Assembly: GCA_013373375.1 (NCBI GenBank)
Contig: JABXHY010000009.1
Coordinates: 62,001-126,000, forward strand
Direction: 5' to 3'
Length of the DNA: 64,000 nucleotides
Source of the DNA: Gammaproteobacteria bacterium
GTDB taxonomy: Bacteria > Pseudomonadota > Gammaproteobacteria > Enterobacterales > Kangiellaceae
How positions within the stretch are numbered: the first letter of the stretch is position 1; each line of letters starts with the position of its first letter. The position numbers were made by a program, and so were the translations under genes. This document shows, one piece after another, positions 17,623 to 27,410 of this stretch. Below the pieces are notes generated by a model. That model saw nothing but the letters and a program-made list of their open reading frames with translations, did no database searches and was not told where the DNA came from.

Positions 17623-18855
17623 TTAGGACTCTTTATAGTTTTTATCAAGTGTCAGCTTTAAAATAATAAATCCAAGCACTCCACTAACAAGCGAACCAAT
17701 CAAAATTCCAACTCTTTCATCCAAAACTCTTTCTAATCCAAGTCCTTCAAATGCCAAGCTACCAATAAATAAACTCATTGTGAAACCGATACCGCACAGA
17801 CATGAAATTCCCAATAAATTTAGCCATGTCGCACGATGTGGTAGCTTTGCCCATCCCAATAAAATACCAATGCCGCAGAAAAGCATAATGCCGACAGGCT
17901 TACCTAAAATTAAACCAACCATGATGCCTAGTGGTACAGGATGAAATATTTGCTCTGAGCCTAAACCCACAATCGGAACTCCGGCATTAGCGAAGGCAAA
18001 TACAGGCAAAACAAAAAATGCCACCATCCCATGAAGATCGTGCTCGAGATCTCTTACCGGCGATAACTGAGGATTTTTCGGATTTCGCATTGGAATAAAC
18101 ATTGCCAATATCACACCAGCTAATGTTGCGTGTACACCTGATTTAAGCAGCGCTGCCCACATCACGACTCCGACGATAAAGTAAGGCGTAACGTCGACTA
18201 TTCGTTTACGATTAAATACGGCTAAAATCGTGATACAAATCGCTGTCGTAATAAGTGCCGCAATTGACAAATTATCGGTATAAAATAGCGCAATTATTAT
18301 AATTGCTCCAATATCATCAAATATCGCCAACGCAACTAAGAATATCTTTAAGCTCGCTGGAACTCGACTACCCAATAAAGCCAAAATACCAAGAGCAAAT
18401 GCAATATCAGTTGCAGCAGGAATTGCCCACCCAGCCAGCGCAGAGTCATTTCCCCAGTTTACATAAGTGTAAAATAAAGCAGGAATCGCCATCCCACCGA
18501 CCGCACCTAAGCCAGGTAATACAATTTTTGAAACTTGAGATAACTCACCTTCAAAAAATTCTCGCTTAAGCTCAAGCCCAACTAATAGAAAAAAGATGGC
18601 CATTAAACCATCGTTTATCCAGAGCAATAATGGTTTAGCTATTTGAAAGCTACCAAACCGAATCTCAACCGGAATATTGATGAAATCCTGGTAAATAAAC
18701 GAGAGACCAGTGTTGGCCGCTATCAATGCCGCAATGGCAGCAATTAACAATATAATGCCCGATGCGGACTCTAACTTTAGAAAACGCTTAAACTCGTCAA
18801 CAACCACTTGCATAGCACTATTACCTGCAATTTTATTTAATAAAAACAAGCCCAC
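17623..18855 (-). CDS. nhaA: Na+/H+ antiporter NhaA (copy 2)
   Basis: At 410 residues this copy is close to the usual NhaA length. The Asp pair needed for ion binding is present (ALAIFDDIGAII), together with the N-terminal signature (GIILLIAAIAALIAANTG) and the ISCLCGIGFTMSLFIGSLAF helix. It shares the fold with the neighbouring copy but is clearly diverged and lacks the long charged loop. The pair is therefore an old duplication or two independent acquisitions rather than a recent copy. Two NhaA proteins may serve different pH or salt ranges; this is inference. The next gene upstream (DUF2237) is about 70 bp away and may be co-transcribed. Confidence 0.93.
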   Translation of the reverse strand: MGLFLLNKIAGNSAMQVVVDEFKRFLKLESASGIILLIAAIAALIAANTGLSFIYQDFINIPVEIRFGSFQIAKPLLLWINDGLMAIFFLLVGLELKREFFEGELSQVSKIVLPGLGAVGGMAIPALFYTYVNWGNDSALAGWAIPAATDIAFALGILALLGSRVPASLKIFLVALAIFDDIGAIIIIALFYTDNLSIAALITTAICITILAVFNRKRIVDVTPYFIVGVVMWAALLKSGVHATLAGVILAMFIPMRNPKNPQLSPVRDLEHDLHGMVAFFVLPVFAFANAGVPIVGLGSEQIFHPVPLGIMVGLILGKPVGIMLFCGIGILLGWAKLPHRATWLNLLGISCLCGIGFTMSLFIGSLAFEGLGLERVLDERVGILIGSLVSGVLGFIILKLTLDKNYKES

Positions 18856-18925
18856 ATATTATGAAATTTGGGCAGCGCTGCCAATGTATTTAGAAAGTTC
18901 TTGAATGAAATGTCGATTATAGAAT

Positions 18926-19327
18926 TTAGTTTTCAGGAAAGTCGATGGCATATTGCTTTAACAAAAGAAGTGGGATAATCGATAATACTTTTTCATGTGT
19001 TGCTTCTAGTTTAACCTTAGGTGCCACTCCTTCTCGCTCAGCCTCTCGCCAACGCAGAGCACATAAGCACCAAAAATCCCCCTCTTTTAACCCGGGAAAG
19101 TTATATTGTGGAAGAGGCGTTACAAGATCATTGCCTTTATTTGCGGAAAAATTGAGAAAGGATTCGGTTACCTGTGCGCATACCACATGACTACCAAAGT
19201 CCATTCGATCGGTTCGGCAATACCCATCACGAAAATACCCAGTTAAAGGATCGAAGCAACAGGCCACAAGCGGTTCACCAAATACATTCTTTGCTTTTGC
19301 ATCCTGTCTACTTTGCGTACTGTTCAT
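18926..19327 (-). CDS. DUF2237 family protein
   Basis: This is a protein of about 133 residues from the ATG at 19325-19327, preferred over the GTG two codons upstream because GGGAG sits five bases before it. It carries the conserved DUF2237 pattern: NVFGEPLVACCFDPLTGYFRDG near the start, then a Cys-containing HVVCAQVT strand and the DFWCLCALRWREA segment. The family has no established biochemical role. It is small and soluble and has conserved cysteines. Members are often found beside photolyase or stress genes, as here, where it ends a minus-strand set diverging from a photolyase operon. Confidence 0.8.
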   Translation of the reverse strand: MNSTQSRQDAKAKNVFGEPLVACCFDPLTGYFRDGYCRTDRMDFGSHVVCAQVTESFLNFSANKGNDLVTPLPQYNFPGLKEGDFWCLCALRWREAEREGVAPKVKLEATHEKVLSIIPLLLLKQYAIDFPEN

Positions 19328-19393
19328 AACCACTCCCGGCTAAATTCTTTTTATTGATGAACACTTTTTTATCAAAACTCTTATATCGCTCGT

Positions 19394-20125
19394 TCACCAA
19401 GCCACCTTTTTGTGCTCCCAGTCTACAAAATCTAATTGTCCATCAGGCTCTGATGTTGATAAGTAATCTAATATTTGCTGAGCAACAAACTTTGGTTCAA
19501 ATAACTTATCCTCTGGCACGCGTTTTTGGAAAGGTTTTGAGAGCGGTGTATCAGTAGTGCCCGGATGAAACGAAATTAACTTAACATTTTTAACACTTCT
19601 CGCACACTCAACCGCAAGTGACTTTAATAACATATTTAAAGCGGCTTTCGATGCACGATAACTGTACCAACCACCTAATTTATTATCTCCAATACTACCG
19701 ATACGTGCACTAAACACCACAACATGACAAGTATCATCGCCTTTCATTATCGGTAGTAAGCGACTCAGCCATAACATGGGAATGGCACTATTTGCCATAA
19801 CGACATGTTGGTATTGTTCCATCGTAAACTCTTTCGCTGCTTTTTCTGGAAAAGTATGTTCATCATGTAAAATTCCATTACAAATGATAACTCGTTCTAC
19901 ATTACCTCTAATGGGTTCAAGTTTGCTGACACTATCGTTAACTGCAGCTTCAGTGTAGTCAGATTCTAAATATTGAATATTATCGTGCTTGATTAACGAC
20001 TCTTTGTTTCGTGTAATGCCGATAATATACTCATTTTTTTCGATCAGTTTCGCTACTAACGCTTGAGCAATTGCACTACTTGCACCAATAATTAAATTGT
20101 ATTTTTTATCTGCATCTAAATTCAT
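19394..20125 (-). CDS. Short-chain dehydrogenase/reductase (SDR)
   Basis: This is a 243-residue classical SDR. The Rossmann dinucleotide loop is GASSAIA near residue 14, a variant of TGxxxGIG. The catalytic Tyr and Lys lie in YSYRASKAALN, with Ser provided by VVFSARIGSIGDN. The substrate is unknown. Related CsgA/C-factor-like SDRs are common members of photolyase gene clusters in marine gammaproteobacteria. The gene is 31 bp from the DCC-type protein upstream and 66 bp from DUF2237 downstream, consistent with one transcript. Confidence 0.85.
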   Translation of the reverse strand: MNLDADKKYNLIIGASSAIAQALVAKLIEKNEYIIGITRNKESLIKHDNIQYLESDYTEAAVNDSVSKLEPIRGNVERVIICNGILHDEHTFPEKAAKEFTMEQYQHVVMANSAIPMLWLSRLLPIMKGDDTCHVVVFSARIGSIGDNKLGGWYSYRASKAALNMLLKSLAVECARSVKNVKLISFHPGTTDTPLSKPFQKRVPEDKLFEPKFVAQQILDYLSTSEPDGQLDFVDWEHKKVAW

Positions 20126-20156
20126 AATTCAATCAACATTTCGTCACGGATTAAGT

Positions 20157-20645
20157 TTACTTCAATTGACCATTATTTTTCATACTACTTACTCGTTCTT
20201 TATCCCGTGTAAAACTAATATCACATTCAAGACACTCTGATTTACCCGTTACCAACTTAGCTATTCGCCCTCTATGCTGAGCGAAAAATCTATACATCGC
20301 ATCAAAAACATATCGAATTAAAGGCCATCGCAATGGCTTAATCACAAAGCCGAGTCCTACAGCACGCCATGCATGATAAGTTGCATCGAGCCCAAAGTAC
20401 CATTGCTTGTTTTTTTCTATTTGTTGTTCAGAGTCGCTGTCGATGTAATAAAATCCGTGTAACTTCTCCAGAGCTTTTTGCTTTGGCAAATCCGGAAAAT
20501 CACTTTTAAATTGCTCCGAATGAATGTCAATTAAAATAAGCTTCCCTTTTTTATCACGCTTTTTTAAATGCTTTAACTCAGTCACACAGAGCGGACATCT
20601 ACTATCGTAAATCAAATAAAATTGATGGGTGATTTGTGATGGCAT
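20157..20645 (-). CDS. DCC-family thiol-disulfide oxidoreductase-like protein (DUF393)
   Basis: The DUF393 signature YDSRCPLCVTEL, with its thioredoxin-like CxxC, lies about 15 residues from the start. IDIHSEQF and HAWRAVGLG follow, as usual in this family. I choose the ATG at 20643-20645 because AAGGA lies six bases upstream, giving 162 residues. An upstream ATG at 20735 would add 30 residues made of a KSGTT repeat with no ribosome-binding site, which is unlike family members. DUF393 proteins are presumed redox proteins; a specific partner is not known. It sits in the minus-strand arm of the photolyase cluster. Confidence 0.8.
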   Translation of the reverse strand: MPSQITHQFYLIYDSRCPLCVTELKHLKKRDKKGKLILIDIHSEQFKSDFPDLPKQKALEKLHGFYYIDSDSEQQIEKNKQWYFGLDATYHAWRAVGLGFVIKPLRWPLIRYVFDAMYRFFAQHRGRIAKLVTGKSECLECDISFTRDKERVSSMKNNGQLK

Positions 20646-20685
20646 TGTTATCCTTAAATTTTTACAAGAGGCTTTCTTTGTAGAG

Positions 20686-20730
20686 CCAGACTTTGTGGTG
20701 CCAGACTTTGTGGTGCCCGACTTTGCAATG
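20686..20730. repeat. Three 15-bp tandem repeats ahead of the DUF393 gene
   Basis: Units CCAGACTTTGTGGTG at 20686-20700 and 20701-20715 are identical. The third (20716-20730) has four changes. They lie in the leader of the DUF393 gene, or encode a KSGTT-type N-terminal tail if the upstream ATG is used. The unit length keeps the reading frame, so copy number could vary without a frameshift. Confidence 0.85.
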
Positions 20731-20800
20731 ACCATGGTGTAAATGTAAGTTCTTGTGAATCAGCGAAAATATCCACTTGTCTCTTAAAACTTTGCTGCCT

Positions 20801-21244
20801 CTAAAAGACAATAGTAAGTAACAGTACAACATGCAGACCAACGACTACATAAGACAACTGTTGCCGCATTTTCCGATACCCCGATCTTTCGAGTCCATGC
20901 GCACTCGTTAATCGCTCAATGCGCCACAGTAACCAAAAACTTGCACCGAGTAGTGCTACTGAAACCGGTAAGTGCCGATGAGCGAGTAGTAATGCTGCAA
21001 ATGCAATCAATGCAAATACATTTGATAACACAAGCAGCCGCTTAACATAATGTTGCTCGGAAGCTCGTTGTAAAGCCCCCCACCATGCTCCAGAAAGAAA
21101 AGCCAAAATAACACAGCTGTAACTGACAAAAACATAGGGCGCATAGTAGCCAAACAGACTTTGTTTGTCGTAGGTATAAAAGACAGATACCAGAAACGGA
21201 ATAATACCTAACCACCCAAGAAATCGCGTTATTGTTTGTGTCAT
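20801..21244 (-). CDS. DUF3429 family inner-membrane protein
   Basis: This is a 147-residue protein with four or five predicted membrane segments. It begins with the family-typical LGWLGIIPFLVSV and FLSGAWWGALQ segments. DUF3429 proteins are small integral membrane proteins of unknown function that often travel with photolyase, DUF2256 and SDR genes. It is the first gene of the minus-strand arm. Its start is about 276 bp from the start of the divergent cry-DASH gene, so the two probably share a control region. Confidence 0.8.
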   Translation of the reverse strand: MTQTITRFLGWLGIIPFLVSVFYTYDKQSLFGYYAPYVFVSYSCVILAFLSGAWWGALQRASEQHYVKRLLVLSNVFALIAFAALLLAHRHLPVSVALLGASFWLLWRIERLTSAHGLERSGYRKMRQQLSYVVVGLHVVLLLTIVF

Positions 21245-21520
21245 TTATTTCTTCTCGATATGTCTCATATTTAACTCAACCCAAATTTTATGTTCAAATC
21301 AATCTAAACAGAACGAAATCTCAATAAAATTTATTAATATAGATTACGCCCCTGATTGGCCGGTAGAGCATCTTTCAGTTGTAATCTTGTCTAACACATT
21401 TGTCGAATTCGATACCACTTGTTATGAAACAGACGTAAGACTGCCTAGCACAAACGTGTACAATTATAGTGATAAGGCCACTGTTAAATATCAAGGCAAC
21501 AAAGCTTAAAGGAGATATAA

Positions 21521-22855
21521 GTGTCGAATGCGGTTTTTTGGTTCACTAACGACCTCAGACTATCGGACAATCTGGCGTTGCGCCGTGCCTGTGAGCAAGA
21601 AACCCACTTAGATTTAGTTTATTGCATTGACCCAAAGTGGATGCGCCCTAATGCCTTGAATTGCAAAACTATTGGCAAACATCGCTATCGCTTTATTCTT
21701 GAGGCACTAAACGAACTCAACCAACAACTCAAAAAACACGGTCAACACCTCAACGTCTACTTTGAGTCGCCAGAGAGACTGTTCAACAGGCTTTACAACG
21801 AGCATGACGTTCGGCGGATCTATCACAGTATAAACGCCGGTTACAACGAACGGCGATTTTTCAATCGAATTCACGAGACTGCAGACGACCTAAGTACTAT
21901 TTCCGCTCATACCCACACCCTATTTGAGCCCTTTGAATTACCGTTTCAAATCATCCAATTGCCAAATACCTTTTCTAAGTTCAGGAAAAAAATAGAAACG
22001 TCTCATTTAATAATCAAACAGCCGCTTTCCGAAAGCCAATTACCCAAACCCAATAACCGAGCACTCGACTGGTTGAAAATTTTACAGTCTCCAGAAGTAG
22101 GAGCCGATCCTTATTTTAATGGCGGCGAAAAATCTGGACTCGCTCATGTATCACACTACTTTGAAAACAATTTCGCGCAAAGTTACAAACAAACCCGTAA
22201 CTCGCTTGATGTTTGGGAAGAATCCACAAAATTTTCGCCGTGGTTAGCAATAGGCTGCGTTTCGCCGAGGCAAGTTGTCGCTCGACTTAAACGACATGAA
22301 GAAAACTTTGGCGCAAATGAGTCCACTTACTGGATTTTATTTGAATTACTTTGGCGAGAGTATTTTCAATGGTATGCCCATGCACACGGAGCGAAACTTT
22401 TTCAGTTTACAGGAATTAATAACCACCACCCTTTTACCAGCTTTTACGGCGAAAGGTTTCAACGCTGGCGCCAGGGCAACACCCCGTTTCCAATCGTTAA
22501 TGCTTGCATGAAACAACTCAACGCCACAGGTTATATGTCAAATAGAGGCCGTCAATTAGTCGCCAGTTGTTTTATTCACGAATTAAAATTGGACTGGCGC
22601 TATGGCGCAGCCTATTTCGAACAGCAACTCATCGACTACGATGTCGGTTCGAACTGGGGCAATTGGCAGTACCTTGCGGGAGTCGGCGCCGACCCTCGTG
22701 GGTCGCGTCGCTTCAATTTAGAAAAGCAAACGCAAACTTATGATCCCGAGCACAAGTTCATCAACAGCTGGCATGGCAATACAAAAGATATGACTATCGA
22801 CTCAGTCGATGCGGCCGACTGGCCGATAAACCCAAACGGTTGCTCAAGTGACTAA
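21521..22855 (+). CDS. Cryptochrome DASH
   Basis: This is a 444-residue photolyase/cryptochrome. The N-terminal antenna domain begins [16 protein letters not shown]. The FAD-binding helical domain carries [23 protein letters not shown] and [20 protein letters not shown], the last being a DASH hallmark. DASH proteins bind FAD and a folate antenna and repair cyclobutane dimers, mainly in single-stranded DNA; some also act as light sensors. The GTG start has AAGGAGAT six bases upstream. The stop codon overlaps the start of the next photolyase gene by 8 bases, showing translational coupling. Confidence 0.93.
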   Translation: MSNAVFWFTNDLRLSDNLALRRACEQETHLDLVYCIDPKWMRPNALNCKTIGKHRYRFILEALNELNQQLKKHGQHLNVYFESPERLFNRLYNEHDVRRIYHSINAGYNERRFFNRIHETADDLSTISAHTHTLFEPFELPFQIIQLPNTFSKFRKKIETSHLIIKQPLSESQLPKPNNRALDWLKILQSPEVGADPYFNGGEKSGLAHVSHYFENNFAQSYKQTRNSLDVWEESTKFSPWLAIGCVSPRQVVARLKRHEENFGANESTYWILFELLWREYFQWYAHAHGAKLFQFTGINNHHPFTSFYGERFQRWRQGNTPFPIVNACMKQLNATGYMSNRGRQLVASCFIHELKLDWRYGAAYFEQQLIDYDVGSNWGNWQYLAGVGADPRGSRRFNLEKQTQTYDPEHKFINSWHGNTKDMTIDSVDAADWPINPNGCSSD

Positions 22856-24404
22856 TCCACCCATCAACATAGTGTGGTTTAAACGCGACCTTAGGTTAAC
22901 GGATCACCGTCCATTACAGTGGGCAATCGAAAAAGAGTTACCAATATTATTGGTGTATAACTTCGAACCTATGTTAATCGAGGACGCACATTATTCAGAC
23001 CGTCATTGGCGATTTGTTTGGCAATCATTAGTCGATTTAAATCAACAATTAGAGTCGTATCAATCGAGGATTTATATTTTCTCTGAGCCGATGATTGAAC
23101 TACTCAGTCGACTAAACCAGAACTACTCCATACAACATATGTTTAGCCATCAGGAAATAGGTTTGCAAAATACTTTTGAGCGTGACAAATCCGTTCAAAA
23201 ATGGTGTAACGACAATAATATTTTATGGCATCAAGCACCCACCGGAGCTGTGATAAGAGGTTGTAAAAACAGAGATCACTGGGATGAAAAGTGGCATCAC
23301 TACATGCACGACCATGTCGCTGAAGCCCATTTACATAAGCTTCGAAGCTGCTCACTTGTCGATTATCAACCTCCTAGATTGCCAACTTCTGTTACGCAAG
23401 CATCCATCTCTTTTCAATCCGGTGGCCCAACCTTGGCAAATGATACTCTGCAAAGCTTTTTATCTCATCGTGGTGAACGTTATCAATACAGTATTTCCAG
23501 TCCAAGCAAAAGTCGAAAACATTGTTCTCGATTATCTCCTTTTTTGGCTTGGGGCAATTTAAGTCTTCGACAGGTTTATCAAGCGACTGTTGATCGTTTA
23601 AATTCAAATCGATTACATTTAAATCGATTACAGTCAAATCCGAAAGAGTCACATCGACAGCAGCAGTATCTTTCAAACAATTGGCGACGGTCTTTGTCCG
23701 CGTTTATTTCTCGGTTGCACTGGCACTGTCATTTTATGCAGAAATTTGAAAGTGAGTGCCGGATAGAAAAAGAGCCTCTTAATTCTGGTTATAACGACTT
23801 CCCTTATCGAAATGACGAGCAAGTGCAAGTCGATATTTCTCGTTGGGAAAACGGCGAAACAGGTATTCCGATTATCGATGCTTGCATGCGCTGCTTAAAG
23901 CATACTGGTTACATTAACTTTCGCATGCGTGCCATGTTAGTAAGTTTTGTCACTCATCATCTTAATATTGACTGGCGACTCGCAAGCTTTCCTCTGTCTC
24001 GGTACTTTTTAGATTTCGAGCCTGGCATTCATTACCCTCAGATTCAAATGCAAGCTTCTGTAACGGGAATCAATACTATTCGACTTTACAACCCAATTAA
24101 GCAATCCTACCAACAAGATGAGCAAGGCGAGTTTATTCGGCTTTGGTGTCCAGAATTAAACAAGCTTCCTTTGGAATACTTGCATGAACCCTGGCAACAG
24201 CCTCCGATTGAAGCTATGTTCAATGATTTTAAATTGGGTAGTGACTATCCGGAACCGATGATTAATTTAACAGAGGCTGCACAACAAGCGCGAGAGAGGC
24301 TGTGGAAGTTTCGCGAAAAGCAGTCGGTACAAAGTGAAATACCGGCAATACTTGCAAAACACATACGCCAATCGAACCAAAGTAAAGTAGCAAGAGTTAA
24401 TTAA
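22848..24404 (+). CDS. Photolyase/cryptochrome family protein (FAD-binding), subclass uncertain
   Basis: The 518-residue protein starts with GTG, overlapping the cry-DASH gene. The N-terminal photolyase domain is evident in [18 protein letters not shown]. The FAD domain shows [29 protein letters not shown] and the [20 protein letters not shown] region near residue 420. This is neither DASH (no DASH signature) nor the iron-sulfur class. It resembles a group of bacterial photolyase-like proteins that co-occur with DUF2256 and FeS photolyases. A cyclobutane-dimer photolyase is the most likely activity, but a photoreceptor role cannot be excluded. Confidence 0.88.
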   Translation: MTNPPINIVWFKRDLRLTDHRPLQWAIEKELPILLVYNFEPMLIEDAHYSDRHWRFVWQSLVDLNQQLESYQSRIYIFSEPMIELLSRLNQNYSIQHMFSHQEIGLQNTFERDKSVQKWCNDNNILWHQAPTGAVIRGCKNRDHWDEKWHHYMHDHVAEAHLHKLRSCSLVDYQPPRLPTSVTQASISFQSGGPTLANDTLQSFLSHRGERYQYSISSPSKSRKHCSRLSPFLAWGNLSLRQVYQATVDRLNSNRLHLNRLQSNPKESHRQQQYLSNNWRRSLSAFISRLHWHCHFMQKFESECRIEKEPLNSGYNDFPYRNDEQVQVDISRWENGETGIPIIDACMRCLKHTGYINFRMRAMLVSFVTHHLNIDWRLASFPLSRYFLDFEPGIHYPQIQMQASVTGINTIRLYNPIKQSYQQDEQGEFIRLWCPELNKLPLEYLHEPWQQPPIEAMFNDFKLGSDYPEPMINLTEAAQQARERLWKFREKQSVQSEIPAILAKHIRQSNQSKVARVN

Positions 24405-24444
24405 TCATAAATGAACATCAAGCGTAATATTATTTTCGACTATC

Positions 24445-24579
24445 ATGCATAAAAAGCTTTATCTTGAAGAAAAAATCTGCCGAGTGTGTAACAAACCTTT
24501 TAGCTGGCGGAAAAAGTGGGCGAAAGATTGGAACAATGTAAAGTACTGTTCGGAAAGATGTCGTCGTACTAAACAGTAA
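24445..24579 (+). CDS. DUF2256 zinc-ribbon protein, 44 aa
   Basis: This very short gene encodes 44 residues containing [16 protein letters not shown], then KYCSERCRR. That is a four-cysteine zinc-ribbon pattern (CxxC...CxxxC) characteristic of DUF2256. It sits 40 bp after one photolyase gene and 29 bp before the next. DUF2256 genes are nearly always neighbours of cryptochrome/photolyase genes in gammaproteobacteria, yet the function is unknown. A small basic zinc protein could bind nucleic acid or help assemble a photolyase; both are guesses. Confidence 0.88.
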   Translation: MHKKLYLEEKICRVCNKPFSWRKKWAKDWNNVKYCSERCRRTKQ

Positions 24580-24608
24580 CGACTTTCAATTGCAATCAGG
24601 ATTTAAAC

Positions 24609-26192
24609 ATGAAACCAAACCGTTCTGTTTCAGCAAAATTGAACAAAAGCACCACCACTTTGAGACTTGTATTGGGTGATCAACTAAATGCGGGACACTC
24701 CTGGTATAAAGAAAGCGATCCGAGTGTCGTTTATTTAGTTGCTGAGTTACATCAAGAAATGAATTATGTAAAACATCATGTGCAAAAAGTCTGTGCTTTT
24801 TTTGCTGCTATGGAGCAATTTTCCAATGCCTTGAGCAAAGCTGGTCATCAAGTTATTTACTTAACGTTGGACGAAACCAAAGACTTCTCACTTGAGAAGC
24901 TGATTATTGAAATAATCAAACAACATAAGCTTACTCAATTCGATTATCAACGGCCTGATGAGTATCGACTGTATCAGCAGCTAAAAAATATGAGTTTCTC
25001 TGATAACCTATCCGTTAGCTGTTACGATACAGAACATTTTTTACTTCCTTATGACGATATTGAGAAAGAATTCAAAGCCAACAAACATGTAAAAATGGAA
25101 TTTTTTTATCGGCGTATGCGCAAGCGATTCAATATATTAATGGATGACGACCAGCCTCGAGGTGGCAAGTGGAATTTCGACAGTGAGAATCGAAACAGCT
25201 TTAAAGAAGATGATTTAAACGATATTCCAGACCCCATAGTTTTTAAAAATGACGTTAAAAACTGTCTTAAGCGACTCGAAAAACATTCTATTAAAACATT
25301 CGGCAAAGCAACGGAGCAGTTAATCTGGCCAATTAATCGCCAACAATCTCGAGACGTGCTTAAATTCTTTTGTGAACACCAGCTTCATAATTTTGGGCAA
25401 TTCCAAGATGCAATGACGGATCAGTCAAAGTTTTCATGGAGCCTTTACCACAGCAGGTTATCATTTGCGCTTAATGCAAAAATGATTTCACCGAAAGAAG
25501 TCATTGTGACTGTACTCGATTATTTTGAAAAACACAGTAAAGAAATTGATATCGCACAAGTCGAAGGATTTGTTCGACAAATACTGGGTTGGCGTGAGTT
25601 TGTTCGTGCGATTTACTGGCGAAACATGCCTGACTATGCAAAGAAGAATAGCTTACAAGCACAACGGAGTTTGCCTGACTATTTTTGGGATGGTAACACC
25701 AAAATGAATTGTGTAAAGCAATGTGTTAATCAGTCGTTAAACTACGCTTATGCTCATCACATTCAGCGGCTCATGGTAACTGGAACTTTTTGTTTACTCA
25801 CAGGAATACACCCAGACGAAGTAGACGCATGGTATTTAGGCATTTATATCGATGCAATCGAATGGGTCGAAATGCCCAATACTCGTGGTATGACTCAATT
25901 CGCCGACAATGGAATTGTTGCGACGAAACCTTATGCTGCCAGCGGCGCTTACATTAATAAGATGAGCGACTATTGTAAAAGTTGCGCCTATAACGTTAAA
26001 CACAAAACAGAAGACGATGCGTGCCCTTTCAATAGTCTGTATTGGCATTTTGTTCATCGACATGAAAAGAAGTTTAGTAACAATGGACGTATGAATATGG
26101 TGTACAACAGCTGGCGAAAAATGAAGTCTGACAATAAACAGGCTATTTTGAAAAAAGCTGATCAATTATTAAATAATATAGCAGAGCTTTGA
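24609..26192 (+). CDS. FeS-containing bacterial (6-4) photolyase / CryB-type protein
   Basis: The 527-residue protein belongs to the FeS-BCP class. The start [15 protein letters not shown] and the [12 protein letters not shown] segment are typical. Four cluster cysteines can be placed: one in the MNCVKQC region, then CKSC, and a third in CPFNSLYW about 12 residues later, as in known [4Fe-4S] members that also bind FAD and a lumazine antenna. The class repairs (6-4) photoproducts and some members act as light sensors. It is the third photolyase paralogue in this operon and ends six bases before the sirtuin gene. Confidence 0.92.
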   Translation: MKPNRSVSAKLNKSTTTLRLVLGDQLNAGHSWYKESDPSVVYLVAELHQEMNYVKHHVQKVCAFFAAMEQFSNALSKAGHQVIYLTLDETKDFSLEKLIIEIIKQHKLTQFDYQRPDEYRLYQQLKNMSFSDNLSVSCYDTEHFLLPYDDIEKEFKANKHVKMEFFYRRMRKRFNILMDDDQPRGGKWNFDSENRNSFKEDDLNDIPDPIVFKNDVKNCLKRLEKHSIKTFGKATEQLIWPINRQQSRDVLKFFCEHQLHNFGQFQDAMTDQSKFSWSLYHSRLSFALNAKMISPKEVIVTVLDYFEKHSKEIDIAQVEGFVRQILGWREFVRAIYWRNMPDYAKKNSLQAQRSLPDYFWDGNTKMNCVKQCVNQSLNYAYAHHIQRLMVTGTFCLLTGIHPDEVDAWYLGIYIDAIEWVEMPNTRGMTQFADNGIVATKPYAASGAYINKMSDYCKSCAYNVKHKTEDDACPFNSLYWHFVHRHEKKFSNNGRMNMVYNSWRKMKSDNKQAILKKADQLLNNIAEL

Positions 26193-26198
26193 CGGCCT

Positions 26199-27035
26199 AT
26201 GTTCGAGTCGACCGTGAGTTTAGATTCTTTTATAAAAACATTACGTGACCACCAACCTTGGATGGTAATAACTGGTGCTGGAATTAGTCTATCATCGGGA
26301 ATTCCGACTTACCGAGACGATTCAGGTAAGTGGTTAAGAAGTGATCCTATAAAGCATCAAGAATTTATTCAATATCAAGACAAACGCAAACGTTATTGGG
26401 CTCGCAGTATTGTGGGTTGGCCTCCTGTTGCCAGAGCTCAACCCAATCGAATACATCGGCTATTGGTAAAATTGGAGCAGTTAGGATTAATTTCGGGCAT
26501 TGTGACGCAAAACGTTGATCGATTACATCAAAAAGCGGGACATCAGAACGTGATTGATTTACACGGTCGGCTTGACCGAGCTAGATGCTTAACTTGCGGG
26601 GAATATGAAGACCGCTCAATGTTACAACAGCGCCTGATACAGGAAAATCCATTTCTTGATCAGCAATCGGCAATACTAGCGCCAGACGGTGATGCCTACG
26701 TAGAAGATGAACTTACTGAGCGATTAACACCGGTTAACTGTTTGAAGTGTAATGGGACGCTGATGCCTGATGTTGTTTTTTTTGGAGGAACTGTCCCTAA
26801 GCAAACCAATATAGCTACTGCAAACCTATACGATAAAAGTAACGGTTTATTGGTGTTAGGTTCGTCATTAATGGTTTACTCTGGTTATCGCTTTTGCAAG
26901 TTAGCGCATCAAAACCATAAACCATTGCTCATCGTTAATCGAGGAAAAACCAGAGCCGACGAGCTGGCAACACAAAAAATTACGGCAGAATGTGGAGAGT
27001 TACTTTCCAGTATCGTCGAACATTTCGACCAATAG
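26199..27035 (+). CDS. NAD-dependent deacylase, Sir2 family (class II-like)
   Basis: This is a 278-residue sirtuin. Visible motifs are GAGISLSSGIPTYRDD (NAD loop), TQNVDRLHQKAG and DLHGRLD (catalytic His), two CxxC pairs (CLTCGEY; NCLKCNG) for structural zinc, and GSSLMVYSG. The PTYRD form and the ARSIVGWP insertion suggest the SIRT4-like class II group. It removes acyl groups from lysine, or acts as an ADP-ribosyl or lipoamidase enzyme, using NAD. It is separated by only six bases from the FeS photolyase gene, so it should be made with the photolyases. A functional tie between photorepair and NAD signalling is inferred. Confidence 0.9.
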   Translation: MFESTVSLDSFIKTLRDHQPWMVITGAGISLSSGIPTYRDDSGKWLRSDPIKHQEFIQYQDKRKRYWARSIVGWPPVARAQPNRIHRLLVKLEQLGLISGIVTQNVDRLHQKAGHQNVIDLHGRLDRARCLTCGEYEDRSMLQQRLIQENPFLDQQSAILAPDGDAYVEDELTERLTPVNCLKCNGTLMPDVVFFGGTVPKQTNIATANLYDKSNGLLVLGSSLMVYSGYRFCKLAHQNHKPLLIVNRGKTRADELATQKITAECGELLSSIVEHFDQ

Positions 27036-27165
27036 GTAGCAGAGGCTATCTAGTGAACTCATTCATAAACCCAATAATTTAAACCTGGCTCTTACAAACT
27101 AAACTGGCAAATTAAAGCTTTAAAATCTATGTTTACTATACTCTTTTTCATAGGCAAGTACTTTT

Positions 27166-27376
27166 ATGGTTGACTTTTATCATGACTCAATTGAATGGCC
27201 TTGACGCCGCACGTCATTTGAGAGAACAACTAAATGTGAGTTTACCGATAGTCGCACTGACTGCTAACGCATTTTCTGAAGACACACAAGCATCGGTTGA
27301 TGCTGGCATGAACTTTCATCTTACCAAGCCGGTTGTTATGAGTGAATTACAGGCGGCTATCGATAAACTAACCTAG
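27166..27376 (+). pseudogene. Receiver-domain relic (C-terminal half of a response-regulator domain)
   Basis: The reading frame carries the second half of a REC domain: NGLDAARHLREQ, then PIVALTANAF and the conserved Lys in HLTKPV. The stretch before it (MVD at 27166-27174, which would include the phosphoacceptor Asp) is in another frame, and a single extra T in a TTTT run would join them. An in-frame stop (27151-27153) lies just upstream and no N-terminal half is visible. The remainder looks like the end of a hybrid kinase or regulator gene. It is unlikely to be active unless expressed from the TTG at 27170. Confidence 0.7.
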
Positions 27377-27410
27377 AAGGTTTGAATTTAGTTCTTTTTC
27401 AAAGTCTAAA

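Noticed and set aside
20646-20735. Upstream ATG for the DUF393 gene giving a KSGTT-rich N-terminus
   Set aside because: No ribosome-binding site, and the extra residues are a simple repeat; AAGGA precedes the ATG at 20645.
21341-21425. Sequence with partial tRNA-Thr resemblance (GGTAGAGCA, TTGTAATC, and GTCGAATTCGATAC in T-arm order)
   Set aside because: No acceptor stem pairing and no anticodon stem can be formed, so I treat the similarity as chance or at best a heavily decayed tRNA.
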